From Patescibacteria group bacterium UBA2772 (GTDB lineage Bacteria; Patescibacteriota; Minisyncoccia; Moranbacterales; DUUL01), in assembly GCA_002352545.1 (NCBI GenBank), contig DEIO01000018.1, positions 1 through 16,318 of the forward strand: a DNA stretch of 16,318 nucleotides, in the 5' to 3' direction. The notes below the pieces were generated by a model, which was not told the DNA's origin, made no database searches, and worked only from the letters and a program-made list of their open reading frames with translations. Made by a program: the position numbers and the translations under genes. This document shows, piece after piece, positions 1-6,701 of this stretch (positions are counted from its first letter, which is position 1; each line of letters starts with the position of its first letter).

Positions 1-444
1 CAAATCAACATCATCAAAAAGACCATTAAAATCATCCTCACTAGCAGTTCCCATTGAAGTTTGTTCAATTGTATTCAAAACATTTTTGAGATCTTCCAAG
101 ATGAAAGTGTCTTGATTCTTAATCCCTCCTTTTCCTTTTTTGACAAAATAGCCAAAAAGCTCTGTTGGTTTCAAGAAAAATCCAAGGTGTCCAATGCATC
201 CTCCTTTGATGTGATGTAAATATTCTTTTCCTTCTTCCGTATCCTCGTTTATTTCTGCAAATTTGAAATTTTCACTAGCTAACAATTTTTCATTAACATA
301 GAATTCCAATTTTTCAGATAGATATTTATAGAAAATGAAGCCAAGAATATAGTTCTTGTATTCATCTGCGTGCATTTTCCCCCGCAAAACATTTGCGACA
401 CCCCACAGTTGTTTTTCCAATAATCGTTTTTGCTCCACTGTCAT
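1..444 (-). CDS. hsdM: Type I restriction-modification methyltransferase subunit HsdM, N-terminal part (cut by window edge)
   Basis: The gene starts at the ATG at 444-442 and reads without a stop to the left edge (148 codons), so only the N-terminal part is visible. The opening reads LWGVANVLRGKMHADEYK followed by ILGFIFYKYLSEKLEF, the typical start of the all-helical HsdM N-terminal domain (usual form: LWxxAxxLRGxMxxxEYK then LGxIFxKYxS). In type I systems HsdM is the S-adenosylmethionine-dependent adenine methyltransferase subunit that works with HsdS (specificity) and HsdR (cleavage). The catalytic domain with its NPPF/Y motif would lie beyond the edge and cannot be checked. It begins 36 bp after a broken restriction nuclease gene on the same strand, so both were probably one defence operon. 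No clear Shine-Dalgarno is visible, only an A/G-rich stretch. The identification rests on the conserved start; whether the gene is intact is unknown. Confidence 0.88.
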   Translation of the reverse strand, partial: MTVEQKRLLEKQLWGVANVLRGKMHADEYKNYILGFIFYKYLSEKLEFYVNEKLLASENFKFAEINEDTEEGKEYLHHIKGGCIGHLGFFLKPTELFGYFVKKGKGGIKNQDTFILEDLKNVLNTIEQTSMGTASEDDFNGLFDDVDL

Positions 445-480
445 TTTTTCTTTTTACTTTTAATTTCTTGCTCTCAACTG

Positions 481-1000
481 CTATTTCTTCTCTAATTTAA
501 ATTGAATTTTATAAGTATAAAAATCTATATTTTGTGTCACCGATAAAGCTCTTTGAACTCTAACATCATCATCAAAACCAATAATCGCTCCTCTTACTGT
601 TTGATTTTTTTCTGCAAGCTCATCTTTGACATAGCCCATATACCTTTGAATCTGACCCACAACAACATCACTCACTCGGCCTTTTTTTAATTCTACCACA
701 AGAAGCTCCTTCATAATAAATACCATTTCCATCTGGACAAAGAACAATATCACCGATTAAAATCCCTTTGGAAATTGTGAAAAGCATACCACACGCCAAG
801 CCAGCAGCAACTTTCAATGTTCCCGGATTTTCTTTGATATATTTTGGGATGTTTATTTTATTGAATTCACGCCAACTCTCTGGTAATTTATTCGTAAAAT
901 CAACATCGCTAAACCAACCAGCTCCGATAAAATTTTCTTTATGCGCTTCTTCGGCATAAATGCTTTTCCTGCCAAGCATAATGCGATAATAATTTTTCAT
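481..1000 (-). pseudogene. Restriction endonuclease (NucS/PDDEXK-like) remnant with internal deletion and frame change
   Basis: Two overlapping frames carry the two ends of what is normally one protein. The first frame (ATG at 1000-998) begins MKNYYRIMLGRKSIYAEEAH and continues through KVAAGLACGML to GDIVLCPDGNGIYYEG, the N-terminal domain found on some stand-alone restriction endonucleases. About position 700 the sense switches to another frame, reading ELLVVELKKGRVSDVVVGQI, the E-x-K half of a PDDEXK-type nuclease core resembling NucS/DUF91, and runs to a TAG at 481. Each frame stops soon after leaving its own part. The full-length family is roughly 300 residues, so a stretch of the order of 100 codons is missing between glycine-rich loop and nuclease core. 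The first catalytic acidic residues of the core would be in the missing part. I infer a deletion that also shifted the frame, giving an inactive gene. It sits between a 58-aa small gene and hsdM on the same strand. Confidence 0.75.
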
Positions 1001-1011
1001 AAATTTATTTT

Positions 1012-1188
1012 TCAGTCACTAATTATCAACTGATTCCAAATCTCCCCATCATACCACACCCAAAAAAAATCCTCCACCTTGGCAAGCCTTGGCAAGACGG
1101 TTCCATCTCGGTAAAACCCACGACAAGACAAGTAAATATTTCTTAAGTTTCCAATCACCCTACACCTCAACACCCCCGCCATTTTCAT
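1012..1188 (-). CDS. Small conserved-looking hypothetical protein, 58 aa
   Basis: This short ORF starts MKMAGVLRCRVIGNLRNIY and ends WYDGEIWNQLIISD before a TGA. The start is ATG at 1188-1186 (a second ATG lies two codons on), preceded by GGGAG at a suitable distance. The composition looks like a folded small domain: alternating basic and hydrophobic residues, a SCRGFYRDG turn, then an aromatic-rich end with FFWVWYDGE. It overlaps the stop of the upstream 31-aa ORF in an ATGA arrangement and ends 12 bp before the nuclease remnant, which fits a tightly packed operon abrB - sORF - this gene - nuclease - hsdM. I do not recognise a named family, and the function is unknown. The aromatic run and the tight spacing are the main reasons to believe it is translated. 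Confidence 0.6.
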   Translation of the reverse strand: MKMAGVLRCRVIGNLRNIYLSCRGFYRDGTVLPRLAKVEDFFWVWYDGEIWNQLIISD

Positions 1189-1280
1189 TTTCTCCCATTC
1201 ACTGAAGAATGGTAGAAATTTATTTTTTTCTTCCTCCCTCTTTCACCTCTCCCATACACTGGAGAATGGGAGAGCCTCAT
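1185..1280 (-). CDS. Possible 31-aa basic small ORF with strong ribosome binding site
   Basis: An ATG at 1280-1278 follows AAAGGAGG with a 4-base spacer, one of the best Shine-Dalgarno sequences in the window. The 31 codons encode a basic peptide containing two related motifs, HSPVYGR and HSSVNGR, because the DNA carries two related short palindromes (CCATTC...ATGGG) 50 bp apart. The TGA stop overlaps the ATG of the 58-aa gene (ATGA), suggesting translational coupling. It could be a real small protein, a translated leader whose job is to bring ribosomes to the next start, or a duplication of the next gene's initiation region. Evidence is limited to the start signal and the overlap. Confidence 0.35.
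   Translation of the reverse strand: MRLSHSPVYGRGERGRKKKINFYHSSVNGRK
1195..1274. repeat. Two related short palindromes inside the 31-aa ORF
   Basis: CTCTCCCAT at 1247-1255 pairs with ATGGGAGAG at 1266-1274, and CCATTC at 1195-1200 pairs with GAATGG at 1207-1212. Both share the core CACTG(G/A)AG(A)ATGGG-like sequence, so one looks like a copy of the other. On the minus strand each ends in GGGAGA, the ribosome binding sequence used by the 58-aa gene. Confidence 0.5.
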
Positions 1281-1313
1281 TATTCCTCCTTTAGCACATT
1301 AAATATCCCAAAT

Positions 1314-1496
1314 TTAACTGTGCCAATCACTAATAATAAGAGTTTTTCCCAATTTTTTAACAACAACTTTTTGTCGCTCCCTCCAACCCAACTCCTTCAC
1401 CAACTCCTTTGGAATAGTCATTCCCAAACTACTACCTTCTCGCCCCATCCGAGTCAATTTCCTAATATTTTTTTCCTCAAGTTCTCTTCTTGCCAT
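1314..1496 (-). CDS. AbrB/MazE/SpoVT-type swapped-hairpin DNA-binding protein, 60 aa
   Basis: The 60-residue protein contains SSLGMTIPKELVKELGW, then KVVVKKLGKTLIISDW. This is the classic looped-hinge/swapped-hairpin AbrB pattern: a strand with G-x-(S/T)-(L/V)-G-(M/V)-T-I-P, a short helix with LVKELGW, then a basic strand. Such proteins bind DNA as dimers and are often either antitoxins (MazE, VapB) or global repressors (AbrB, SpoVT). Unlike most MazE/VapB antitoxins it has no extended toxin-binding C-terminus; it stops right after the DNA-binding domain, so a repressor role is at least as likely. The ATG at 1496-1494 follows AGGGA. Downstream genes on the same strand start within 34 bp, making it the first gene of the small operon; autoregulation is plausible. 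The hairpin at 1527-1559 lies just upstream. Confidence 0.82.
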   Translation of the reverse strand: MARRELEEKNIRKLTRMGREGSSLGMTIPKELVKELGWRERQKVVVKKLGKTLIISDWHS

Positions 1497-1526
1497 ACTT
1501 TTTTTATCCCTGGTTAAATGTTGCTT

Positions 1527-1566
1527 CGCAATTGAACAGGGTAAACCCGTTAAATTGTGCTTTTTT
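1527..1566. promoter_or_regulatory. Hairpin with T tract upstream of the abrB-like gene
   Basis: A long interrupted stem (outer arms CGCAATT / AATTGTG, middle AAC / GTT, inner GGG / CCC) is followed on the plus strand by a run of six Ts, so read in that direction it has the form of an intrinsic terminator. No plus-strand gene precedes it. On the minus strand it would lie in the leader or operator region of the abrB-like gene, 30 bp upstream of the start. It may be a protein-binding palindrome or an attenuating structure; the sequence does not decide. Confidence 0.4.
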
Positions 1567-1899
1567 ACATCATTTAACTGGAATATTTTTAATTTTTATA
1601 TTTTTATTTTAAATTTACTACCAACTTTGTTACTGAACAAGTTACTTAACACTTTAATATCTCCATTTTACATCTCTCCTCCAATAAATCAATCTTTTCA
1701 AAAAATAATTCCGTTAAAAATAAATTAATAAATCTAAGAAAGAACCTTTAGACAACCAAAATAACCTAGTTCATTAAAAGGCTTCCCAATTTTAAAAGAC
1801 TTAACCAAATTATTGATTAAGCCCTTTAACTTTTAAAATTTTTAGAGAGAGAAAAATTAAATTTAATTACTCAAAAAAATTGCCTTTAAAATAACTATT
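1567..1899. other. AT-rich intergenic stretch with one copy of a dispersed repeat
   Basis: No ORF with coding character is visible. The only recognisable item is TACTGAAC(aag)TTACTTAACACTTT at 1631-1655, a diverged relative of blocks at 6581-6605 and 7976-8000. The rest is A/T homopolymer-rich spacer. Confidence 0.5.
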
Positions 1900-2388
1900 T
1901 CATTTCTTTTTAAAAGGTAAGGCTTTCTCCAAAATTTTAAAGAATGGTTCACCGCTGCAAGAAGAGTTTTCTCCTCGACAAAACTGAAAATAATCTCGCA
2001 AAATCTTTAATTCTCGAATAGCTTTTTCAGGATTAACCGCCACTGCTGGATATCGGCTAGGATAATGCAAATGCTGAAAAATAAAGGTTATTAATTCCTC
2101 CAAATCAAAAATAATTTTTAAATTAGAATCCAACCTTGAATAGCCAAACCTTTCCAAACGATGAGTCACTCTATTCCCAATCAACTTTTTCGCGATCCTA
2201 ATTCCTCCGAAAAACAACAAGGGAACAAATTCCGTTTCTAGTTTTTCAAAATCCCGAACTTTTTTAAGACTTTCTTTTTGAGCTTCTTTTTTCCAAAAAT
2301 CTCGATTAATAATCACTCCACAAGCGATTAAACCTTCTAAATAAACTAAAGTTCCTTCGACTGGAACTTTTCTATTAAATTCAATCAT
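1900..2388 (-). CDS. Hypothetical protein, 162 aa
   Basis: The ATG at 2388-2386 is preceded by AGGAGAG with a good spacing, so the start is well supported. The protein is cytoplasmic in character: charged, no signal peptide. It opens MIEFNRKVPVEGTLVYLEGLI, has a basic middle (KKVRDFEKLE, GGIRIAKKLIGNRVTHRLERFGY), a hydrophobic helix LEELITFIFQHLHY and a C-terminal CRGENSSCSGEPFF segment with two cysteines five residues apart. I do not recognise a family. It stands alone, with long spacers on both sides, and shares base composition with its neighbours. Confidence 0.65.
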   Translation of the reverse strand: MIEFNRKVPVEGTLVYLEGLIACGVIINRDFWKKEAQKESLKKVRDFEKLETEFVPLLFFGGIRIAKKLIGNRVTHRLERFGYSRLDSNLKIIFDLEELITFIFQHLHYPSRYPAVAVNPEKAIRELKILRDYFQFCRGENSSCSGEPFFKILEKALPFKKK

Positions 2389-2503
2389 CTTTTCTCTCCT
2401 TTTTATTAAAGTACTTTGAATTTTCTTCGTTGCTTAGCTTAACACTATCTAAACTAATAATCAAGCCAAAACTTCCCATTTAACAAAAAAGCTATTTTAA
2501 ATT

Positions 2504-2542
2504 AAAAAACAACAATTGAAGTCAGCCTCCATTTGTTGTTTT
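2504..2542 (-). terminator. Intrinsic terminator downstream of the 63-aa gene
   Basis: AAAACAACA (2506-2514) pairs with TGTTGTTTT (2534-2542). On the minus strand the stem is followed by six Ts. It lies about 30 bp after the stop of the 63-aa gene. The stem is A/T-rich apart from two G:C pairs, so strength is uncertain. Confidence 0.5.
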
Positions 2543-2570
2543 CACTAACCAAGGATATTTATTAAAGACC

Positions 2571-2762
2571 TTAAAGACGCAACAACCTCTTATCTCTTCC
2601 GAAACCACCAATATCTTTTTTAATATAAACCACCCACCACCAAAATTGCCCCCAAGAATAACCCGCCCAAATTCCAACTAAAATGATTGATAATTTAAAC
2701 CACCCCCAAAAAACTATTGCCAAAAAAACGCCCCACCCAATATGTGTTTTAAATTTCGCCAT
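2571..2762 (-). CDS. Small membrane protein, 63 aa, possibly a frameshifted remnant
   Basis: The start MAKFKTHIGWGVFLAIVFWGWF followed by LSIILVGIWAG predicts two closely spaced membrane helices. The opening FKTHIGWGV recalls DUF457/YdjM-type membrane-bound metal-dependent hydrolases, which begin with a histidine-containing THxxxG segment. After residue 35 the protein turns into a tryptophan-rich run (WGQFWWWVVY). The +1 frame over the same bases (about 2620-2660) instead reads a clean hydrophobic stretch, GGLFLGAILVVGGLY, before a TAA. This suggests a frameshift in a formerly longer membrane protein. Only a weak GGGG precedes the ATG. I regard it as either a tiny membrane protein or a 5' fragment of a decayed gene; function unknown. 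Confidence 0.4.
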   Translation of the reverse strand: MAKFKTHIGWGVFLAIVFWGWFKLSIILVGIWAGYSWGQFWWWVVYIKKDIGGFGRDKRLLRL

Positions 2763-2843
2763 TTTGCTTGCCCCGTTAAATTATTTAACTAGGGTTTTAC
2801 TAATATTATTTTCAATATACCACATAAGCATCCCTCTCACAAC

Positions 2844-2868
2844 AAAAAGCACCCTTTCAGGTGCTTTT
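2844..2868 (-). terminator. Intrinsic terminator after the amidase gene
   Basis: AAAAGCACC (2845-2853) pairs with GGTGCTTTT (2860-2868); read on the minus strand the stem is followed by TTTTTG. It lies about 80 bp beyond the amidase stop codon. The stem is symmetrical enough to work from the plus strand as well. Confidence 0.8.
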
Positions 2869-2946
2869 GTTAATACAATTATTTCGACCTTTATTATTCC
2901 TTTCGTCAAAATCAAAATTTACAATTCGAAAAAATTTTATTTATAT

Positions 2947-4491
2947 TTATTTTACCCTACAAGCAGGCCAAGGCGTGCACTTTTCAGGCTTATCATCAGG
3001 ATCAGGTTCAGGATCTGGCTCAGGGTCGTCTGAAGTTGTTTCAACTTTAGTAAAATTGACCATTGAACTTGAAGAATTACCAGCCGTATCATAAGCTTTC
3101 GCTTCAAGAATGTGCTCACCGAAAGACTCTTTAAACATTGCAATTTTTCCATCGCAAATCTCAACACCTTCACAACTGAAATTTAATTTGTTATCTAAAA
3201 ATACCTCAATCTTTTCCACTCCCACGTTATCTGTCGCACTGACTGAAACTACTATTCTTTCTTTCTCCAGTGCCTCATATCCGTCAACAGGACTAGCAAT
3301 CTGAATCTCAGGAGAAATTAAATCAGGAAGCAATAATCCATTGGTTTGAAAGTTCAAATGTTTAATTGTTGAGATTGGTTTTCCGGTTGAATCAACCGCC
3401 ATAACATAAAGAACATATTGAGAATAAGGCTCCAATAAAGATGTCTCAAGCGAAGTTTCAGAAAGTGAGACTGATTTAATGTTATCAGCGTTCATCCAAG
3501 CCGTCTCATAAGGTTGTGGGTCATAAATAGTTCCAAAGACTTTTTCTAAGGCATAGCGATACTCAAAAGACCCATAAAAATCGTCCCAATCAACCAAAAT
3601 TGTGCCTCTTCCAATCTCGCCTCCCTCGATGTCAGAACCACCCATAACAACCGAAAAATTATTGATATTCGAAGACATTCCCGAAAAACCATCCACCTCG
3701 GTTTTAATGCTTGTTATTTCATCGTAAAATTCATCACCAGGGCAAGCCGTCAGGGCAACATCTCGATGAGCAAATACATTGTTTAAATCAACTCTCCAAA
3801 TTCCATCATATCTTAAAAAATCACTATTTCCTTGCGTATTAATCCCTCGACTATCAGCCACAAAAGCCAAAACTTTTTCTATCCCAGCTCTTTGAACCGC
3901 CGGTAATTCAAAAGAAGTAAAATCTCCCAAAGCCGAAATGCCGAAACTTCCTGAATTGTAGCTAGACGTATGAGCCCCTTCAACGTCCAAAACCATTACA
4001 TCTTCAGCGCTTGGTTCTGATCGTTTAAAATCTACGCCCGGAGTTCCGTATCTGCCTTCATAAACGTTCCCCGCTCCATCAACCAAAGCATTATAACCGA
4101 TGTCTCCCCATTTGTTTGTTATTGCATGATAATAATAGACAGAACGCATAGTCGCCATATTGTCTTCAAGACTAACAACCCCATTCGAACCAGCATCTCC
4201 CGTATGATGCAAAACAACTTTTCTCATGCCATGATAGGACCTTGGCCAATCTTCTCCTCCATCAGAATTCTCTCGCAAAGTTTCATCGGCACCCCACGCT
4301 TCTCGAGAAATTATATTCACCGCTTGATCATGAGGTGAATTTTTTGTAAAATAATCAACAAGCGATTGGGCAAAAACCTTAGGAATAAAAGTTAATTTTT
4401 TAGCAGAATCTTCTTCATTGTATGAATTGATAAAAGTGAAAGTGAATTGATTTAATTTTTGTTTATATTTTTTTTCACTTTCAAAAATCAC
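2947..4491 (-). CDS. N-acetylmuramoyl-L-alanine amidase (PGRP / amidase_2) with Ig-like tail; 5' end truncated by an in-frame stop
   Basis: The protein (514 aa from a GTG at 4491-4489) should cleave the amide bond between N-acetylmuramic acid and L-alanine in peptidoglycan. ISREAWGADETLR at about 61-73 is the usual entry of the PGRP/amidase_2 fold. VVLHHTGD (92-99) gives the first zinc histidine, and FAHRDVALTACPGDEFY (about 235-255) gives the second histidine and the C/D position. Residues near 330-400 look like a fibronectin/Ig-type module, and about 400-490 a bacterial Ig-like domain (ASPVDGYEA...VSATDNVGVEKIEVFLD...KAYDTAGNSS). The tail is an acidic DPEPDPEPDPDD linker ending in a short segment with two cysteines (CTPWPAC). 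This layout is typical of exported cell-wall enzymes, yet there is no signal peptide. The same frame continues upstream as coding-like sequence (see 4516-4668) but is interrupted by TAG. The catalytic domain looks complete; the exported full protein probably is not made. Confidence 0.85.
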   Translation of the reverse strand: MIFESEKKYKQKLNQFTFTFINSYNEEDSAKKLTFIPKVFAQSLVDYFTKNSPHDQAVNIISREAWGADETLRENSDGGEDWPRSYHGMRKVVLHHTGDAGSNGVVSLEDNMATMRSVYYYHAITNKWGDIGYNALVDGAGNVYEGRYGTPGVDFKRSEPSAEDVMVLDVEGAHTSSYNSGSFGISALGDFTSFELPAVQRAGIEKVLAFVADSRGINTQGNSDFLRYDGIWRVDLNNVFAHRDVALTACPGDEFYDEITSIKTEVDGFSGMSSNINNFSVVMGGSDIEGGEIGRGTILVDWDDFYGSFEYRYALEKVFGTIYDPQPYETAWMNADNIKSVSLSETSLETSLLEPYSQYVLYVMAVDSTGKPISTIKHLNFQTNGLLLPDLISPEIQIASPVDGYEALEKERIVVSVSATDNVGVEKIEVFLDNKLNFSCEGVEICDGKIAMFKESFGEHILEAKAYDTAGNSSSSMVNFTKVETTSDDPEPDPEPDPDDKPEKCTPWPACRVK

Positions 4492-4515
4492 CTTAGCTTG
4501 AGCGAATTTACTCCC

Positions 4516-4668
4516 CTAAACACTTTGCAATGAACCGAATTGATCTTCATTTTCAATCCCATTTTTCATTTCTTCCATTAACCGAACCGTTTTCCATTCT
4601 CCTAACGCATCTGCCCTTTCTCCACTTCTAATTTTAATTTCAAAAGAATCTTCTTTTTTAAATTAAAT
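4516..4668 (-). pseudogene. Former N-terminal coding region of the amidase, separated by an in-frame TAG
   Basis: Reading upstream in the amidase frame, the TAG at 4518-4516 is preceded by 50 codons of coding character, including SFEIKIRSGERADALGEWK, then TVRLMEEMKNGIENEDQF. The segment after the TAG (GSKFAQAKVIFESEKKY) is also coding-like. An in-frame TAA lies at the far end with no good start codon between, so the original beginning with its signal peptide is missing as well. I infer a gene that lost its 5' end and acquired a nonsense mutation. A single sequencing error could explain the TAG but not the missing start. Confidence 0.55.
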
Positions 4669-4829
4669 TTTTCAAATAATTTTTGAAACACTAACCTAAG
4701 TTAATGTGAAAAAATTTTTGTAAAATTTAAATAAAAATGTGAAATTGCAGTAAAAATTTTGAGTAGCTGTAAACCTCTAACTAAAAATATTTTTATCAAA
4801 ACCTTTTGCGTTTATTTCAACCAAAAACA

Positions 4830-5798
4830 TCAAACCAAAATTGAATTGAACAAATAGCCCATAATAATAATTCCAACAGTAGTAATTCCAAAAAATATCG
4901 CCAACAGTTGCCAGCGCATAACTTTTTTAAGAATCAATATTTCAGGAATAGAAAGCGTGACAATAGCCGTCATCAAAGCTAAAACTGTCCCCAACGGCGC
5001 TCCTTTGCCCACCATCGCTTCCATTATCGGAAGGACACTAATTGAATTAGCGTAAAGCGGAACACCCACTACAACCGCCGCCGGCACTGTCCACCAAGAT
5101 TCAGCCGATAAATACTGTTCAACCAAATTACTCGGAATAAAACCGTGAACAATCGCTCCAACCCCAACTCCCAAAACAACATAAGGGAAAATTTGCCGAG
5201 TGATCTTCATTCCATCTTTCCAAAGATAAGTAACCAACGCTCGAAAAAAAAGTTTATTGCCTCCATTATCAGTTTCTACTTGTTTTCTTGATTTAAATTT
5301 CAAAAGCTCCGGAATTACATATTTCCTAAGATTAAGTTTCTGGATTATCATTCCCCCAACCACCGCAATGGCCAACCCAAACAAGTTATATAAAATGGTG
5401 ACTTTCATTCCGAACATCGCCGGGAAAAGATAAAGAGACGACTCATTAATAAGCGGTGAGCTGATTAAAAAAGCGAAAGTGATCCCCAACGGAATACCTG
5501 CTCCCATAAAACCAATAAAAAGTGGAATCGAAGAACAAGAACAAAAAGGAGTGACAATCCCCAACAATGCCGCTAAAAGATAGTTCAATCCGAGCCAACG
5601 CTTTTTGGTCAAAATGTCCCGAGCTTTTTCCATCGAAAAATAATAACGAGTTACCGCCATAATGAAATTGACGACGATCAAAAGCAAACCAATTTTAATC
5701 GTGTCATAAACAAAAAAATTCACCCCATCCGAAAGTTTGGTGTTTTCTACTAATCCAAAAACATTAGAAGTAAGCCAATTGGCAAATTGTTGAATCAT
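4830..5798 (-). CDS. DUF318 / ArsP-type permease, 322 aa
   Basis: This multi-pass membrane protein (about eight to nine hydrophobic helices) carries the family hallmark TPFCSCSSIPLFIGFMGAG at about 85-103 with the CSCSS cysteine cluster, then LISSPLINESSL. A second similar half contains GVPLYANSISVLPIMEAMVGKG. Both halves are characteristic of the DUF318 (YraQ/ArsP) permeases, some of which export trivalent organoarsenicals. The cysteines are candidates for metal or metalloid contact. A linker rich in K/R and polar residues (about 180-200) separates the halves in the cytoplasm. It is the last gene of a three-gene operon behind the ArsR repressor and a CxxC protein, with 18 bp between it and the latter. 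That context supports metalloid export, though the substrate cannot be read from the sequence. Length is normal for the family and the gene looks intact. Confidence 0.9.
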   Translation of the reverse strand: MIQQFANWLTSNVFGLVENTKLSDGVNFFVYDTIKIGLLLIVVNFIMAVTRYYFSMEKARDILTKKRWLGLNYLLAALLGIVTPFCSCSSIPLFIGFMGAGIPLGITFAFLISSPLINESSLYLFPAMFGMKVTILYNLFGLAIAVVGGMIIQKLNLRKYVIPELLKFKSRKQVETDNGGNKLFFRALVTYLWKDGMKITRQIFPYVVLGVGVGAIVHGFIPSNLVEQYLSAESWWTVPAAVVVGVPLYANSISVLPIMEAMVGKGAPLGTVLALMTAIVTLSIPEILILKKVMRWQLLAIFFGITTVGIIIMGYLFNSILV

Positions 5799-5816
5799 AA
5801 ATTTTATTTATAGTCA

Positions 5817-6068
5817 TTAATCTTTTGGAATTTTAAACTGGTTTAAAAAAATTTTAATTTCTTTAACTTCCAAAACTCTTCCCGTCGAAACTATCCTTTC
5901 ATCAAGCACCAAGGCTGGCATTCCCATCACACCATAGCTCATAATATCTTGAATTTCAGTGATTTTTTCGAGGCTAGCTTCAATTTTCAATTCAGCTAAC
6001 ACTTCTTTGACATTGGCTTCCAATTTTTGACAATTAGGACAACCCGTCCCTAAAATTTTGATTTTCAT
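5817..6068 (-). CDS. Thioredoxin-fold small protein with CPNC active site (redox-active disulfide protein 2 type), 83 aa
   Basis: MKIKILGTGCPNCQKLEANV gives a beta strand followed by a CxxC at the start of a helix, and GVMGMPALVLDERIVSTGRV supplies the cis-proline loop and the central hairpin of a minimal thioredoxin/glutaredoxin fold. Its 83 residues fit the small glutaredoxin-like group often encoded beside DUF318 permeases and ArsR regulators. A plausible job is thiol reduction or metal/metalloid hand-over to the permease; this is inferred from gene association. It starts 4 bp after the ArsR stop, so the two are translationally close. The C-terminal helix KEIKIFLNQF completes the fold. Nothing suggests damage. 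Confidence 0.88.
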   Translation of the reverse strand: MKIKILGTGCPNCQKLEANVKEVLAELKIEASLEKITEIQDIMSYGVMGMPALVLDERIVSTGRVLEVKEIKIFLNQFKIPKD

Positions 6069-6072
6069 AGAT

Positions 6073-6384
6073 TTAATCTTTAATAATTTGATTAAACAAT
6101 TTTTTATATTCTTTCAAAACTTTTTGATTAACCTTATAAATAATAAAAGTGCCTTCTTTTCTTTTTTTTACCAAATCCAACTTCTCCAATCGCGCCAAAT
6201 GATGCGACACTAAATTTTGCGATAATTTCAATGCTTCAAAAATTTTACAAACGCAAAGTTCCTGCTTAGTCAAAAGACAAAGAATTCGCAATCGATTAAC
6301 CTCCGAAACTACTCGCAAAAAACAACTTAAATCTAAAATCTTTTGCAATTTTTCTGAATTTTTTCCACAACAATTTTTCTCCAT
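6073..6384 (-). CDS. arsR: ArsR/SmtB-family metalloregulatory repressor
   Basis: The protein has a winged helix-turn-helix with the ArsR signature: RLRILCLLTKQELCVCKIFEAL (ELCVC carries the paired cysteines used by ArsR for As(III)/Sb(III) sensing), followed by the recognition helix LSQNLVSHHLARLEKLDLV and the wing KRKEGTFIIYKV. Extra cysteines occur in the N-terminal MEKNCCG. I chose ATG at 6384-6382 (103 aa). A TTG start six codons further up would lie inside the operator palindrome and before the expected transcript start, so it is unlikely. The gene leads an operon with the CxxC protein (4 bp gap) and the ArsP-type permease. Autorepression is strongly suggested by the operator over the promoter (6395-6442). 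With metalloid bound to the CVC cysteines, the repressor would be expected to release DNA. Confidence 0.93.
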   Translation of the reverse strand: MEKNCCGKNSEKLQKILDLSCFLRVVSEVNRLRILCLLTKQELCVCKIFEALKLSQNLVSHHLARLEKLDLVKKRKEGTFIIYKVNQKVLKEYKKLFNQIIKD

Positions 6385-6394
6385 AGAAAAGTTA

Positions 6395-6416
6395 AATATC
6401 AATACAAGTTGATATT
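6395..6416. promoter_or_regulatory. ArsR operator: perfect 8-6-8 inverted repeat
   Basis: AATATCAA (6395-6402) and TTGATATT (6409-6416) form a perfect inverted repeat with a 6-base centre. This matches the known ArsR operator form ATCAA-N6-TTGAT. It covers the expected transcription start and touches the -10 box, so bound repressor would block RNA polymerase. Confidence 0.85.
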
Positions 6417-6442
6417 CTAACAGCCTTCAATTCCCCCGTCAA
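6414..6442 (-). promoter_or_regulatory. Promoter of the ars-type operon
   Basis: On the minus strand, TTGACG (6442-6437) and TAGAAT (6419-6414) are separated by exactly 17 bp. Transcription should start near 6407, giving a leader of about 23 bases with no Shine-Dalgarno before the ATG at 6384. Confidence 0.8.
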
Positions 6443-6481
6443 ACTTTTCCAAAAAAATATTTTTACCCAATAATCATCTCC

Positions 6482-6612
6482 ATCTCTCCTCCCCCTTGAT
6501 AAAGGGAGACCGAGGGCCCGTCTCGCCATAGCGTTAGCAAAGGCGAGTAGGAACCCGAAACTTTAATTTCAAAATTTTTTTACTGAACTAATTACTTAGT
6601 ACTTTCATTTTA
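6482..6612. repeat. Dispersed palindromic repeat block, left of the toxin-antitoxin pair
   Basis: Contains a CTCCC...GGGAG hairpin (about 6488-6508), then CTCGCC...GGCGAG (about 6522-6547), then ACCCGAAACTTTAATTTC and TACTGAACTAATTACTTAGT (6581-6600). The same three modules, in a slightly different order, recur at 7815-8010. GC-rich palindromes of this kind are common intergenic clutter in such genomes. Confidence 0.65.
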
Positions 6613-6631
6613 CTTTCCCTTTTAAATAAAT

Positions 6632-6653
6632 CAAAAACGCGATTTCTTGCGTT
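6632..6653 (-). terminator. Terminator after the AbiEii-like toxin gene
   Basis: Read on the minus strand, AACGC (6653-6649) pairs with GCGTT (6640-6636) around an 8-base loop and is followed by Ts. It lies about 50 bp after the toxin stop. The stem is short. Confidence 0.5.
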
Positions 6654-6701
6654 ATTGTTGCGTCCGCCTATGGCGGGAAAATTCAATCTCTCTATCAATT
6701 T

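Noticed and set aside
1209..1517. Plus-strand ORF of 102 codons
   Set aside because: Antisense to the abrB-like gene and the small ORFs, which have ribosome binding sites and recognisable protein sequence.
2683..3033. Plus-strand ORF of 116 codons
   Set aside because: Lies opposite the small membrane gene and the amidase end, and contains the amidase terminator; composition is that of an antisense shadow.
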